NCBI RefSeq assembly: GCF_019711565.1
Contig: NZ_JAIGNN010000001.1
Coordinates: forward strand, 496,001 to 560,000
Length of the DNA: 64,000 nucleotides
Reading direction: 5' to 3'
Source of the DNA: Qipengyuania proteolytica
Lineage (GTDB): Bacteria; Pseudomonadota; Alphaproteobacteria; Sphingomonadales; Sphingomonadaceae
The position numbers and the translations under genes are program-made. This document shows, one piece after another, positions 1 to 9,034 of this stretch (position 1 is the first letter of the stretch; every line of letters begins with the position of its first letter). Under the pieces are notes generated by a model that saw only the letters and a list, made by a program, of their open reading frames with translations, had not been told where the DNA came from and did not search any database.

Positions 1-895
1 CGACTTGCAGCGCTTCGATAAGCGGGATCGCGCGCACCCCGATGGCGACGAATGCGAGCAGGACCGGCGCAGCTACGTCCCACCGCTCGACCGCGAACCA
101 CACTCCCAGCGCTAGCATTACGGCGGCGCCCACCTGGAGCGCCGCGCGCGCGATTGCTGCGCTGCGGACATAGGCGGTTTCGGCCACGCGCATCGAGCGG
201 AAGGCATCCGCCAGCCTTTGGGCCTCCGCCCGTTCGCGCCCGAAACTCTTGACCAGCCGCAAGGCTGAGAGGGTCTGTTCGAGCCGCAGGTAAACCTCGT
301 CGTAGCGCCGCGACAGCGCTTCGCCGAGCCGCCGGGCATCGACCCTCAGCCCGCGGAGCAAGCCGAGGGCGATACCGCCCGCCAGGACGCAGCCCAACGC
401 GAACAGCGGCGCGATCGCTAGCGCAGCGAGGGCCAGGGCGACGAGCGCGATTGCTGCCCGGACAAGTCCCGCGAAATGATGCACCGCCTCGCCCACCCGG
501 TCCACCGACGTGACGATCAGGGCGCGATTGCGGCTCTGGTGCATGGTTGAAACCGCGCGCCAGTCGGCATGGAGCAGGGCGGTGACGGCGCGGTCGCGCA
601 GGCCATCGACCACGGCGATCTGCAACCGCTGGGCCAGCAGGTTGCGCCAGATGTCGGCCACGGCTCGCGCCGCCACCAGCGCGACGAACACGGCCAGCAT
701 CGTTTCGAGCGACCACTCTGGCAGTGCGATCGGCATTCCGGGGAGTGCGCCCGGACCGGACAGGGCTGCAACCAGCGGGACCAGCAGGACGAGACCGACG
801 CTCTCGCTCAGCGCCATCGCCGCCGTGAGCATGGCGAGGCCGGTCAGGTGCCGCGGTCCGGCGAGGCTTGCGATCGTGCGAAAGGGTCCGGTCAT
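1..895 (-). CDS. ABC exporter, transmembrane part (partial, C-terminus off window)
   Basis: The first 298 residues of an ABC exporter are present, starting with ATG at 895 and running open to the window edge, so the ATPase domain is not seen. The visible part is hydrophobic with about six membrane segments and contains the basic cytoplasmic loops and the R-x-x-P-L-I-E-A-L-Q end typical of exporter membrane domains. The protein starts directly with membrane segments, so there is no C39 leader peptidase at the N-terminus. It lies 31 bases downstream of the cyclase on the same strand. By analogy with McjD-type exporters of lasso operons it probably exports the mature peptide and gives self-immunity; this role is inferred from context. 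Confidence 0.8.
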   Translation of the reverse strand, partial: MTGPFRTIASLAGPRHLTGLAMLTAAMALSESVGLVLLVPLVAALSGPGALPGMPIALPEWSLETMLAVFVALVAARAVADIWRNLLAQRLQIAVVDGLRDRAVTALLHADWRAVSTMHQSRNRALIVTSVDRVGEAVHHFAGLVRAAIALVALALAALAIAPLFALGCVLAGGIALGLLRGLRVDARRLGEALSRRYDEVYLRLEQTLSALRLVKSFGRERAEAQRLADAFRSMRVAETAYVRSAAIARAALQVGAAVMLALGVWFAVERWDVAAPVLLAFVAIGVRAIPLIEALQV

Positions 896-926
896 CCCCT
901 CGCCCTACCTGCGGCGATCGCGACGA

Positions 927-2801
927 TCAAAAAGCGTTTCTCCGTTCGCTGTGGGCGACGAATGTGGCGGCCGTCAGCGCGCGTGTGAGACCCAGCGCGC
1001 GTGGGAGCTCTTCCCCCGGGTCGACGGGCGTACGATCGGGCCATTCTTGCAGGAGAGCCACCATCCGGGGGACGTCGACGATCTGTCCCAGCTGAGGGTG
1101 CAGCGCGATGCGTTCGGCGGCGCGCGCCAGCTCCTCGCGCCGCGTCGAGATGCGCGTATGCCAGTCCGCATTGTGCCGTCCCATGCTCGTGTTCCGGCGC
1201 TGATCTTCCGGCATGATCCCTTTCGCCATTCGCCGGGCAAGATAGCGAGAGACTCCGTTCCGGACCAACTGGTCCGTCGGAAGACCGTGGCAGAATTCGA
1301 TCAGGGGGCGATAGGCGGTCACATCCCGAAAGGTGATCCGGTGCATCCGCTCCAGACCAAGATCGAGATCCTCGCCACTGTCGGCACTCGCCCACATCCC
1401 GCGAATTGCCTCTTCGCGAGACCGTTCGATAGCGGCCGGATCACCGATCTCCTCCCCTGCGATGGTCCGCGACCGGGCGGACCAGGCGGACTTGGCTGCG
1501 TCGGTCAAAAGGGCATAGGGCGGAATGGAGCCGTAGAGGGCCGGGTGAACGAGGCTTCGAACACGGGTCTGCAGGGGTAGGGGTAAGTTCGGAAGGATGC
1601 CCTCGGCCAACAGGCGGCGAAACGCGCTCCTGCTATCGCCGTCAGCTTGTCGTGAAACAAGGGCCCAGAGCGCACGGACGCGCATCTTGCGGGCATATTC
1701 CGGGGCGGCCCAGCGACCATCCAGGCTGATGGTGAAGTTGCCCAACATCCCGGTAAGCACCGTATCACAGCCGTCTCCCGCGGCGGCTTCCAGGAGGTTA
1801 TGAAAGAAACCGATGTTGGCGATGTTGGCCGTGGGACTTGCGGTGTAATCGAGCAGTTCGCGCAGCCGATAATCATGCTCGGCGGGAGCGGGATCGGGGA
1901 AGCGCGGCAGCAACCGCGGATGTAGCCGCGCAAACTCCCGAACGAAGGGCCGGTCGTCCCCGAAGCTGCCCGGTGGCGAGATGCCGTCCCAGCCCTCGAT
2001 CGGGCCGTGAGTATAGCTGGGCAAAGGCGCATCCCCGGGCATGGCCCGAAGCAACGCGTCGGCGACGATCGGACTATCGAGCCCGCCCGATAGCATCACG
2101 GCGGGTCGGCGTGCGCCCGCCAGGGCGTGCCGCGCCGCCTCGTCCAGCAATTCGCGGGCTGCTGCCACATAGTCATCGTCCTTGGCGAAGCGAACTTCCG
2201 GGATCGCGACCGGGTCGTAATATCGGTCCAGCGATATGCGATCGCCTTCCACAAATATGCGCGTGCCGAGAGGAACCCGACCGATGCCTCGGAACCACCC
2301 GCGTGGCTCGAGATCGTGGTGGTCGAAGGCGAGCTGGTCGGCAAGGTGCTCGTAATCGATCTCCCGCTCGACACCGGTAGCAAAAAGGGCGTTCAGGATG
2401 GGGGACGCGACGATGCCCGAGTCTCGCGCGACGAAATGCAGCGGCGGTGCAGTCCATGGTGAGCGGACAAGCCTGAGGCGCCTTGGCCCAAGGATCGTGA
2501 CGGCGGAATAATGGCCGATCAGGCGCTTGTCGGCTTCGTCGCCCCAGCATTGGACTGCGGCGTGATAGAGGGCTGCAGGAGCGACCTCTCTTCCAAGACA
2601 CAGTTGCTCGCGAGCGGTCTCGAAATTGTCGATCCTGCCGAGCAGGAGGGTGCTACTGTCCGGAGCCCGCCGTTCGCCGGCAGACCAGCAATCGAAATTC
2701 TCTGAACTCCAGTGCGCGGGGGCCTGTCGGCCGTCGAAGGAGAGAAACGGCCCAGCTAATCCCCGTTTCGCGGCTAGCCCCTTAGACGAGATTAAGAACA
2801 T
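927..2801 (-). CDS. Asparagine-synthase-type RiPP cyclase (lasso C-protein-like)
   Basis: 624 residues, start ATG at 2801 with an AAGGA ribosome site just upstream. The N-terminal half resembles a class II glutaminase fold but does not begin with Cys, as in lasso cyclases that lack glutaminase activity. The C-terminal half is an asparagine-synthase ATP-pyrophosphatase domain with the PP-loop SGGLDS at residues 238-243. In known lasso cyclases this domain adenylates an Asp or Glu side chain of the core and joins it to the N-terminal amine. The second ATP-site loop, usually close to GDGADE, reads TGMLGNF at 350-356, with Asn where an acidic residue is usual. It sits 36 bases after the precursor gene and 31 before the exporter. 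The RiPP role rests on this context plus the domain. Confidence 0.8.
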   Translation of the reverse strand: MFLISSKGLAAKRGLAGPFLSFDGRQAPAHWSSENFDCWSAGERRAPDSSTLLLGRIDNFETAREQLCLGREVAPAALYHAAVQCWGDEADKRLIGHYSAVTILGPRRLRLVRSPWTAPPLHFVARDSGIVASPILNALFATGVEREIDYEHLADQLAFDHHDLEPRGWFRGIGRVPLGTRIFVEGDRISLDRYYDPVAIPEVRFAKDDDYVAAARELLDEAARHALAGARRPAVMLSGGLDSPIVADALLRAMPGDAPLPSYTHGPIEGWDGISPPGSFGDDRPFVREFARLHPRLLPRFPDPAPAEHDYRLRELLDYTASPTANIANIGFFHNLLEAAAGDGCDTVLTGMLGNFTISLDGRWAAPEYARKMRVRALWALVSRQADGDSRSAFRRLLAEGILPNLPLPLQTRVRSLVHPALYGSIPPYALLTDAAKSAWSARSRTIAGEEIGDPAAIERSREEAIRGMWASADSGEDLDLGLERMHRITFRDVTAYRPLIEFCHGLPTDQLVRNGVSRYLARRMAKGIMPEDQRRNTSMGRHNADWHTRISTRREELARAAERIALHPQLGQIVDVPRMVALLQEWPDRTPVDPGEELPRALGLTRALTAATFVAHSERRNAF

Positions 2802-2837
2802 GTGTCCTTAGACTACAGCACAAAGGTGATAGGGTCG

Positions 2838-2975
2838 TCAGGACCTCGCATTCGGTCCGGACTGGAAGCTTCTTCCGCGCGGCCCCGCGATGTCGCGAAT
2901 GGTGCCGAGGCGGACCAGTTCGGGGGCGACCCATTCGCGCTTGCTGGCCATGGCGTTCTGCTTGTGCTCGGTCAT
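2838..2975 (-). CDS. RiPP precursor peptide, lasso-type leader with acid-free core
   Basis: 45-residue peptide, ATG at 2975 preceded by AAGGAAACGAAG. Residues 15-24 read WVAPELVRLG, which fits the lasso leader pattern Y/W-x-x-P-x-L-x-x-x-G (W15, P18, L20, G24) recognised by the B1 domain. The segment after it is TIRDIA and the most likely core is GPRGRSFQSGPNARS (31-45). A lasso ring needs Asp or Glu at core position 7, 8 or 9; here these are Phe, Gln and Ser and there is no acidic residue anywhere after D28. The last residue is Ser, the type of residue phosphorylated in paeninodin-like peptides. The gene lies between the PqqD-like gene (51-base gap) and the cyclase (36-base gap). Being a precursor is well supported by leader and context; the final product is unknown. 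Confidence 0.75.
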   Translation of the reverse strand: MTEHKQNAMASKREWVAPELVRLGTIRDIAGPRGRSFQSGPNARS

Positions 2976-3026
2976 CTTCGTTTCCTTGGCGACTGCTGCC
3001 CATAATACCGCAAGCGCAGGATAAAT

Positions 3027-3293
3027 CTAGGCGAGCGCGACGAGAGCGGCATCCTGCAGCTCCTCGAGCAGCGCCCTGACGTCCTGCTCCACTGCGCCTG
3101 CCGGGGCTGTAAACTCTTGTTGCAGCGCTTCCACGATCGCGTCCGCACTCCGCTCGCCATCGATCAGGCGCCAGATATCCCGTGCCGTGCCGGAAAGCGA
3201 GAACAGTTCGCCACCGTCGAGGTCGACGATCAGCACTTCGCCATCGACCTCGGTCTCGACGAAGTTGGCGGTGAGTTTGCGCAGCTGGGCCAT
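3027..3293 (-). CDS. PqqD-family leader-recognition protein (lasso B1-like RRE)
   Basis: 88 residues from ATG at 3293, preceded by a run of G that can serve as ribosome site. It has the PqqD pattern: an N-terminal three-stranded part (residues about 10-32 with EVDGEVLIVDLDGGELFSLS) followed by T-A-R-D-I-W-R-L-I-D and helices ending in an acidic LLEELQDA. PqqD-like RRE domains bind RiPP leader peptides and deliver them to the modifying enzymes; in lasso systems the free-standing version is called B1. It is the first gene of the four-gene operon. The usual partner, the transglutaminase-like protease B2, is not in this window and may lie beyond base 1. Confidence 0.85.
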   Translation of the reverse strand: MAQLRKLTANFVETEVDGEVLIVDLDGGELFSLSGTARDIWRLIDGERSADAIVEALQQEFTAPAGAVEQDVRALLEELQDAALVALA

Positions 3294-3414
3294 CCCCCCC
3301 ACGTAACCTGCCGAAGCGGTGTGGAAAAGGCGCGGTGTCCAGCTTGTTAACCGCCGTTTCGCGCGCGTAGGGCTGGCCAAGGCTCGCACAGCACCCAGCA
3401 CAAGGCCCGCATCC

Positions 3415-4077
3415 ATGGCGACCCCGTTGATCTCCCCCTCAATTCTGTCCGCGGATTTCGCGCGATTGGGGGAAGAGGTGCGCGCGATCGACGCAGCGGG
3501 GGCCGACTGGATCCATGTCGATGTCATGGACGGGCATTACGTGCCCAACATCACCATCGGCCCGGCGGTGGTGAAGGCCCTGCGCCCTCACACCGACAAG
3601 CCGTTCGACGTGCACCTGATGATCGCCCCGATCGACCCCTATCTCGAAGCCTTCGCGGAAGCCGGGGCCGATGTCATCACGGTCCATCCCGAAGCCGGGC
3701 CGCATATCCACCGCACGCTGCAGGCGATCCGCGGGCTCGGCAAGAAAGCGGGCGTGGTGCTCAATCCCGGAACCCCGGCGAAGATGCTCGATTACCTGAT
3801 CGAGGAAGTGGACCTGGTGCTGGTGATGAGCGTCAATCCCGGGTTCGGCGGGCAGAAGTTCATCCATTCGCAGCTGCGCAAGATCGAGGCGATCCGCTCG
3901 ATGATCGACAAGTGCGGCAAGCCGATACACCTCGAAGTCGACGGCGGGGTCGATGCCGACACCGCGCGGCTCTGCGTCGATGCCGGGGCGGATGTGCTGG
4001 TGGCAGGGTCGGCGACCTTCAAGGGCGGGCCTGCGCAGTATGCGGCGAACATCGCCGCACTGAAAGGCAGCCAATGA
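3415..4077 (+). CDS. rpe: Ribulose-phosphate 3-epimerase
   Basis: 220 residues, TIM-barrel enzyme interconverting ribulose-5-phosphate and xylulose-5-phosphate in the pentose phosphate pathway. Recognised from SPSILSADF near the N-terminus, [12 protein letters not shown] (H34, D36 and D39), VHLMI at 66-70, the phosphate loop [10 protein letters not shown] and VDGGV. An upstream in-frame extension exists, but [11 protein letters not shown] matches the family start, so ATG at 3415 was chosen. The stop codon overlaps the start of the next gene (ATGA). Its 5' region (3294-3414) is shared with the divergent RiPP operon and must hold both promoters; I see no clear consensus boxes there. Confidence 0.97.
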   Translation: MATPLISPSILSADFARLGEEVRAIDAAGADWIHVDVMDGHYVPNITIGPAVVKALRPHTDKPFDVHLMIAPIDPYLEAFAEAGADVITVHPEAGPHIHRTLQAIRGLGKKAGVVLNPGTPAKMLDYLIEEVDLVLVMSVNPGFGGQKFIHSQLRKIEAIRSMIDKCGKPIHLEVDGGVDADTARLCVDAGADVLVAGSATFKGGPAQYAANIAALKGSQ

Positions 4078-5939
4078 GCGACGGCGCCCGCACGCTCCTG
4101 CGCGGCGAGGACCAGGCGCTCGAGGCCGCCGATGCGATCGCGTTGCCCCTGACCGACGCCGGCGAGGCACTCGTCGTCGCCAACGACGGCGGGGTCGCGG
4201 GTGACGGCACCCCGCTGGAGCCCGGTCGTGCGCTGGTGCTCGCCGATTTCAAGCCGCCGCGTGCCGGTCCCGTCGATTCCGTCCTGCGCTGGGCCTATCG
4301 CCTGGGTGTGCCCGGCTCGGTACTGTCCGCGCCCTTGCGCAAGCCGTCCGCGCCGCGCCTGCTGGGAACGGTCGAGAGTCCGCTCAAGGGCGAGCGCGCG
4401 GCGGCCATGGCGCTGCGCGCCGGACACCTGCAGGTCCATGGATTGAAGGCGCCGATCGACAAGGTCGATTTCGCCAGCTGTGCACCGCTGACGCCGCCCT
4501 TCCTGCGGACGGTCCACGGTTTCACCTGGCTGCGCGACCTCGGTGCCTGTGCCCCGCAGGCCGAATGTGCCGCCGTTGGAGAGAAGCTGCTGGCGCGCTG
4601 GCTCAAGCTCAATCCGGTTCCCGCCAAGGGGGCTGCCTGGACGGTGGAGAATGCCGGGCTTCGCCTCCTCGCCTGGTTCACCCATGCGCCGCTGATCCTC
4701 GCAGGCGATGCCAAGCTGCGCACCAAGGCGCTAGAAGCGATGGAGACGACCGCGCGCTGGCTCGACCGGCAAGTAGCCAGCGCCGACGACCGGCTGGGGC
4801 AGGTCGCCGGCTGGTGCGCGGTAACGGCAGCCGGACTGCTGCTGCCCGATGGCCGCCCGCGCTGCCTCTATGGCGAAGCGGGCCTGCTGCGCGCGCTGGG
4901 CGAGCTTGTCAGCGATGATGGCGGGGTGCTCTCGCGCAGTCCGCTGGCGCAGATGGAAGCCATCGCGCTGCTGGTCGATCTGCGCGCCTGTTACGCTGCG
5001 GTCGACCGCGATCCGCCGAGCGCGCTCGACACGATGATCGCCTTGCTCGTCCCGCCGCTCCTGACGCTGCGAATGGGCGATCGCGGGCTCGGCAGCTGGC
5101 AGGGCGGGGCCAAGGTCTCGGCCGCCCGGCTCGATGTGCTGATCGAAGCGAGCGGTGTCCGCGCCCGACCGGGCAAGGACATGCGCCACTGGGGCTACCA
5201 GCGGGTGGATGCAGGCAAAAGCGTGCTGGTGATGGACGCCGCGCCGCCGCCGCGCGCGCGGCATGCCCGGTTCGGCTGCGCTTCCACGCTCGCCTTCGAA
5301 TTTTCCGCGCGCGAACAGCGCATCATCGTCAATTGCGGCGGTGCCGAGCTCGCTGGCGGGCAGGTGCCCGTGCGCATCGAACAAGGCCTGCGCGGCACGG
5401 CGGCGCATTCGACGCTGGTGCTCGACGACGCCAATTCGACCGCCATCCTCATCAAGGGTCAAATCGGCAAGGGCGTCGAGGAGGTCGATATTTCGCGCAC
5501 CACCGTGAAGCAGCGGGGCCGTGACGCCACGCGACTGGAGGCGGTGCACAATGGCTATGCCGCGCGGCACGGGCTGCTCCACCGCCGTATAGTGCTGCTA
5601 TCCGCCGACGGGGAGGAACTCCGCGGCGAAGACGTGCTCGAACCTTCGGGTCGCAAGGGCCAGCGCGGCAAGATCGGTTTCGCGCTGCGCTTCCACCTCG
5701 GTTACGGGATCGAGGCGGGCCTGTCGGAGGACCGGCGCGGCGCGGGCCTCGCCCTGCCAGACGGAAGCTACTGGCAATTCCGCCTCGGAGGCGATAGCGG
5801 CGAAGCCACGATCGGACTCGAGGACAGCCTGTGGGTCGACGGGCACGGCCGCCCGCGCGCCACGCAGCAACTCGTGGTCGAAGGACTGACTGCGCGCAGC
5901 GGGGGACGTTTCCCCTGGCTGCTCAAACGAATGGGGTGA
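4074..5939 (+). CDS. Heparinase II/III family protein (polysaccharide lyase-like)
   Basis: 621 residues, starting in an ATGA overlap with rpe. The N-terminal two thirds is helical (alpha/alpha toroid-like, including [10 protein letters not shown] and [13 protein letters not shown]), and the C-terminal part (about 390-600) is the heparinase II/III beta-sandwich with [29 protein letters not shown] and RIIVNCGG. Such proteins cleave uronic-acid-containing glycans, but many sphingomonad members have no known substrate. There is no signal peptide, so a cytoplasmic location is likely unless another export route exists. It sits between rpe and purH, an arrangement often seen in this bacterial group, and says nothing direct about substrate. 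Confidence 0.85.
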   Translation: MSDGARTLLRGEDQALEAADAIALPLTDAGEALVVANDGGVAGDGTPLEPGRALVLADFKPPRAGPVDSVLRWAYRLGVPGSVLSAPLRKPSAPRLLGTVESPLKGERAAAMALRAGHLQVHGLKAPIDKVDFASCAPLTPPFLRTVHGFTWLRDLGACAPQAECAAVGEKLLARWLKLNPVPAKGAAWTVENAGLRLLAWFTHAPLILAGDAKLRTKALEAMETTARWLDRQVASADDRLGQVAGWCAVTAAGLLLPDGRPRCLYGEAGLLRALGELVSDDGGVLSRSPLAQMEAIALLVDLRACYAAVDRDPPSALDTMIALLVPPLLTLRMGDRGLGSWQGGAKVSAARLDVLIEASGVRARPGKDMRHWGYQRVDAGKSVLVMDAAPPPRARHARFGCASTLAFEFSAREQRIIVNCGGAELAGGQVPVRIEQGLRGTAAHSTLVLDDANSTAILIKGQIGKGVEEVDISRTTVKQRGRDATRLEAVHNGYAARHGLLHRRIVLLSADGEELRGEDVLEPSGRKGQRGKIGFALRFHLGYGIEAGLSEDRRGAGLALPDGSYWQFRLGGDSGEATIGLEDSLWVDGHGRPRATQQLVVEGLTARSGGRFPWLLKRMG

Positions 5940-5946
5940 AATTCCT

Positions 5947-7533
5947 GTGACGGATGTGGCGATCAAGCGGGCACTGCTCTCGGTGTCCGACAAGAGCGGT
6001 TTGGTGGATCTTGGCAAGGCGCTCGCGGCGAAGGGCGTCGAGCTGGTCTCGACCGGCGGCACCGCCAAGGCGCTGCGCGAGGCCGGGCTCGAGGTGAAGG
6101 ACGTGTCGGACCTCACCGGCTTTCCCGAGATGATGGACGGGCGCGTGAAGACGCTCCACCCCATGGTCCATGGCGGCCTCCTCGCCGTGCGTGACAACCC
6201 CGACCACGCCGCCGCGATGGAGGAGCACGCGATCGGCGCGATCGACCTCGTGGTGGTCAACCTCTATCCGTTCGAAGCGACCGTGATGCGCGGTGCGGAT
6301 CGTGACGAGATCATCGAGAATATCGATATCGGCGGACCGTCGATGGTCCGCAGCGCGGCGAAGAACCACCAGTTCGTCACCATCGTGACCGATCCGGCCG
6401 ATTACGACACGCTGATCGGCGAACTCGATGCGACCGGCGCGACCTCGCTCGACTTCCGCCGCAAATGCGCGGCCAAGGCGTTCGCGGCGACCGCTGCCTA
6501 TGACAGCATGATCAGCCAGTGGTTTGCCTTCGCCGACCAGCAGCAGCTGTTCCCGGATTTCCTGGCGGTGAACGGCAAGGCGCCGGTCGAGCTGCGCTAT
6601 GGCGAAAACCCGCACCAGAAGGCCGCGCTCTACACGCCCGCCGGCCCGCACGGGCGCGGGATTGCGCAGGCCGAACAGCTGCAGGGCAAGGAGCTCAGCT
6701 ACAACAATTACAACGATGCCGATGCCGCGCTGGAACTGTGCGCGGAATTCGCCGGGGGCGAACCGGCAGTGGTCATCGTCAAGCACGCCAACCCCTGCGG
6801 CGTGGCGCAGGCGGCGAGCCTTCTCGATGCCTGGAACGCGGCGCTCGCCTGCGACAGCGTGTCGGCCTTCGGTGGGATCGTCGCCGTCAACTCCGAACTC
6901 GACGGCGCGACGGCAGAGGCGATCTGCGAGATCTTCACCGAGGTCGTGATTGCGCCTTCGGTCACCGACGAAGCGCGCGCGGCTTTCGCGAAGAAGAAGA
7001 ACCTGCGCCTGCTCGTCACCGGCGACCTGCCCGATCCGCGCCGTGGCGGCTTGCTGGTCAAGCCGATCACCGGCGGCCTGCTGGTCCAGACGCGCGACAA
7101 TGGCGCGATCACCGCGGCGGACCTCAAGGTCGTGACCCAGCGTGAGCCGACCGAGCAGGAGCTGAAAGACTGCCTTTTCGCCTGGACGGTGGCGCGCCAC
7201 GTCAAATCGAACGCGATCGTCTATGCCAAGGACGGGGCGACCGCCGGGATCGGGGCGGGCCAGATGAACCGCCGCGATTCCTCGCGCATTGCCGCGATGA
7301 AGGCGGCCGAAGCGGCCGAGAAATACGGCTGGGCGCAGAGCCGCACAGTTGGCAGCGCGGTCGCCTCCGACGCGTTCTTTCCCTTCGCCGACGGCCTGTT
7401 GGCTGCCGCCGAGGCGGGGGCGACCGCGATCATCCAGCCGGGCGGCTCGATCCGCGACGACGAGGTCATTGCGGCGGCGGACGAAGCGGGTCTCGCCATG
7501 GTGTTCACCGGGATGCGCCATTTCCGGCACTGA
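5947..7533 (+). CDS. purH: Bifunctional AICAR formyltransferase / IMP cyclohydrolase
   Basis: 528 residues, GTG start at 5947, seven bases after the heparinase-like gene. Catalyses the last two steps of purine synthesis, AICAR to FAICAR to IMP. The N-terminal MGS-like cyclohydrolase domain (1-200) begins [15 protein letters not shown] and contains [13 protein letters not shown] and GRVKTLHP. The transformylase domain has [11 protein letters not shown] and the catalytic KHANPCGVA. The C-terminus ends [11 protein letters not shown] as in the family. Length is normal. It is probably transcribed with rpe and the lyase gene. Confidence 0.98.
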   Translation: MTDVAIKRALLSVSDKSGLVDLGKALAAKGVELVSTGGTAKALREAGLEVKDVSDLTGFPEMMDGRVKTLHPMVHGGLLAVRDNPDHAAAMEEHAIGAIDLVVVNLYPFEATVMRGADRDEIIENIDIGGPSMVRSAAKNHQFVTIVTDPADYDTLIGELDATGATSLDFRRKCAAKAFAATAAYDSMISQWFAFADQQQLFPDFLAVNGKAPVELRYGENPHQKAALYTPAGPHGRGIAQAEQLQGKELSYNNYNDADAALELCAEFAGGEPAVVIVKHANPCGVAQAASLLDAWNAALACDSVSAFGGIVAVNSELDGATAEAICEIFTEVVIAPSVTDEARAAFAKKKNLRLLVTGDLPDPRRGGLLVKPITGGLLVQTRDNGAITAADLKVVTQREPTEQELKDCLFAWTVARHVKSNAIVYAKDGATAGIGAGQMNRRDSSRIAAMKAAEAAEKYGWAQSRTVGSAVASDAFFPFADGLLAAAEAGATAIIQPGGSIRDDEVIAAADEAGLAMVFTGMRHFRH

Positions 7534-7647
7534 TCAGCGTTCACGCGCGGGCTTGATCGCCTGAACAGATCACAACCATCGCATTAAGGACGTTGCAATC
7601 GCAGCGGCTGTAACCACGTCGGCAAAGCTGACGAAAGACCCCCTGAC

Positions 7648-7779
7648 ATGAGCCTCTTCACCCCCGACCTCTATCGCAATTTCGGCATCGGCTTCGGCGC
7701 CGGAGCCGTCATCGTCCTCCTCGCCAACGGCGGCGAATTGCTGTCCGCCGTGCCGCAAGTGATCGCCTCGCTGTTCTGA
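7648..7779 (+). CDS. 43-residue single-pass membrane protein coupled to msrA
   Basis: Small ORF starting ATG at 7648 and ending TGA at 7777-7779, whose last base is the first base of the msrA start (TGATG). The sequence begins MSLFTPDLYRNFGIGF, followed by a hydrophobic stretch (about residues 12-40) rich in Gly, Ala, Val and Leu that could cross the membrane once. I do not recognise the family. Translational coupling to a secreted methionine sulfoxide reductase suggests a linked role at the inner membrane, which is inference only. Confidence 0.6.
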   Translation: MSLFTPDLYRNFGIGFGAGAVIVLLANGGELLSAVPQVIASLF

Positions 7780-8459
7780 TGAAGCTGCGCGCCGCTCTCC
7801 TTGCCGCGACGCTCGCCCTCGGCGCGGGTGCTTGCCAGGACGCCGCCAATGCTGCCGAGCCGGTGGTCGAAGCGCCCGCGGCCAAGCGGGTTGCGAAGGA
7901 GGGCAAGGGCCTCAAAACAGCGGTCTTCGCAGGCGGCTGTTTCTGGGGCGTCGAAGGCGTATTCAGCCATGTGAGGGGCGTGAAAGGCGCCGTCTCCGGC
8001 TATCACGGCGGAACCGAACGGCAGGCCGATTACAAGCTCGTCTCCTCCGGCATCACCGATCATGCCGAAGCGGTGAAAGTCGTCTACGATCCCAGCGTCA
8101 TCCGGTACGACCAGTTGCTCCGCATATTCTTTTCCGTGGTAACGGATCCGACCCAGCTCAACCGCCAAGGACCGGATACCGGCGCGCAATATCGCAATGC
8201 GCTTGTCCCCCTGTCCGCCGAACAGAACGCGGTCGCCAAAGCCTATCTGGCGCAGCTGAAGGCGGCAAAGCTGTGGGACCAGCCGATCGTGACGAAGATC
8301 GAGCGCGCCCAGGCATTCTACCCGGCCGAAACCTATCATCAGGACTTCATGCTCAAGAACCCGCGGCACGGCTACATCGTGCGCTGGGACGCGCCCAAGG
8401 TGGCGGCGCTGAAGGCGATGTATCCGGGCGTCTATACGGCCCGCTTCCAGCCGAACTGA
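7779..8459 (+). CDS. msrA: Peptide-methionine (S)-S-oxide reductase, lipoprotein
   Basis: 226 residues. Reduces S-epimers of methionine sulfoxide in oxidised proteins. The catalytic motif GGCFWG is at 52-57 (C54), followed by SGYHGG and the family C-terminal YHQDFM motif. The N-terminus is a lipoprotein signal with lipobox LGAGAC (C19), so the enzyme is probably anchored in the periplasm. Apart from the lipid-bearing Cys and C54 I see no further Cys, so the usual resolving Cys at the C-terminus is missing and regeneration may differ. Starts in a TGATG overlap with the small membrane gene. The MsrB encoded at 26507-27013 is also a predicted lipoprotein and would handle the R-epimer. Confidence 0.95.
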   Translation: MKLRAALLAATLALGAGACQDAANAAEPVVEAPAAKRVAKEGKGLKTAVFAGGCFWGVEGVFSHVRGVKGAVSGYHGGTERQADYKLVSSGITDHAEAVKVVYDPSVIRYDQLLRIFFSVVTDPTQLNRQGPDTGAQYRNALVPLSAEQNAVAKAYLAQLKAAKLWDQPIVTKIERAQAFYPAETYHQDFMLKNPRHGYIVRWDAPKVAALKAMYPGVYTARFQPN

Positions 8460-8495
8460 CTTGATAGTCGCCCAGCGCGGGCCTACCTCTCGCGC

Positions 8496-8957
8496 ATGGC
8501 AGGGCACACCCACAAGGAACATCGAGGCGAGGCGCTGGTCGATGCCGCGCGCCACACGCTGACCGAACATGGCGAACAATGGACCGGCATGCGCCAGTCG
8601 GTGTTCGAGGAACTGGCGAAGCACGACAAACCCGCAAGCGCCTACGATATTGCGGACAATCTCTCCGCCGCGCGCGGCAAGCGAGTGGCGCCGAACAGCG
8701 TCTATCGCATTCTCGACCTGTTCGTGCGCACCAATCTCGCCAACCGGATCGAGAGCGCCAATGCCTATCTCGTCAACACCCATCCGGGTTGCCGCCACGA
8801 CTGCATCTTCCTGATCTGCGATGATTGCGGCAAGGCCACCCACCTCGACGACGAGCGGGTGACCGGCGCGCTGCGCGCGGCGGGCAAGGATGCGGGCTTC
8901 ACCGATGTGCGCCCCGTCATTGAGTTGCGCGGCCTGTGCGACGAGTGCGCTGCTTGA
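8496..8957 (+). CDS. Fur-family regulator, probably Zur
   Basis: 153 residues. N-terminal winged helix (about 10-85) with the pattern TGMRQSVFEELAKHDKPASAYDI and RVAPNSVYRILDLF, then a dimerisation and metal domain with HPGCRHDC, CDDC and a C-terminal CDEC. These paired Cys motifs form the structural zinc site of Fur, Zur and PerR proteins. The Gly- and Lys-poor N-terminus and the CDDC/CDEC spacing resemble Zur (zinc uptake regulator) more than Fur, but the exact metal cannot be read from sequence. It lies between msrA and dxs with short gaps; no zinc transporter genes are adjacent. Confidence 0.85.
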   Translation: MAGHTHKEHRGEALVDAARHTLTEHGEQWTGMRQSVFEELAKHDKPASAYDIADNLSAARGKRVAPNSVYRILDLFVRTNLANRIESANAYLVNTHPGCRHDCIFLICDDCGKATHLDDERVTGALRAAGKDAGFTDVRPVIELRGLCDECAA

Positions 8958-9034
8958 GCGAGCGCCAGGACGTGTTTTTCCATAGATAAAGCGTTCATCG
9001 ACAGTTTCGTTTTCCCGGTGTAAGGCCTTGTCGC

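Noticed and set aside
510..1580. Plus-strand frame of 356 codons across the RiPP cyclase and exporter
   Set aside because: Opposite strand to two recognised genes, Arg/Ser-rich with no domain.
2782..3003. 73-codon minus-strand frame overlapping the RiPP precursor
   Set aside because: A different frame of the same bases, without the leader motif; it also overlaps the cyclase start.
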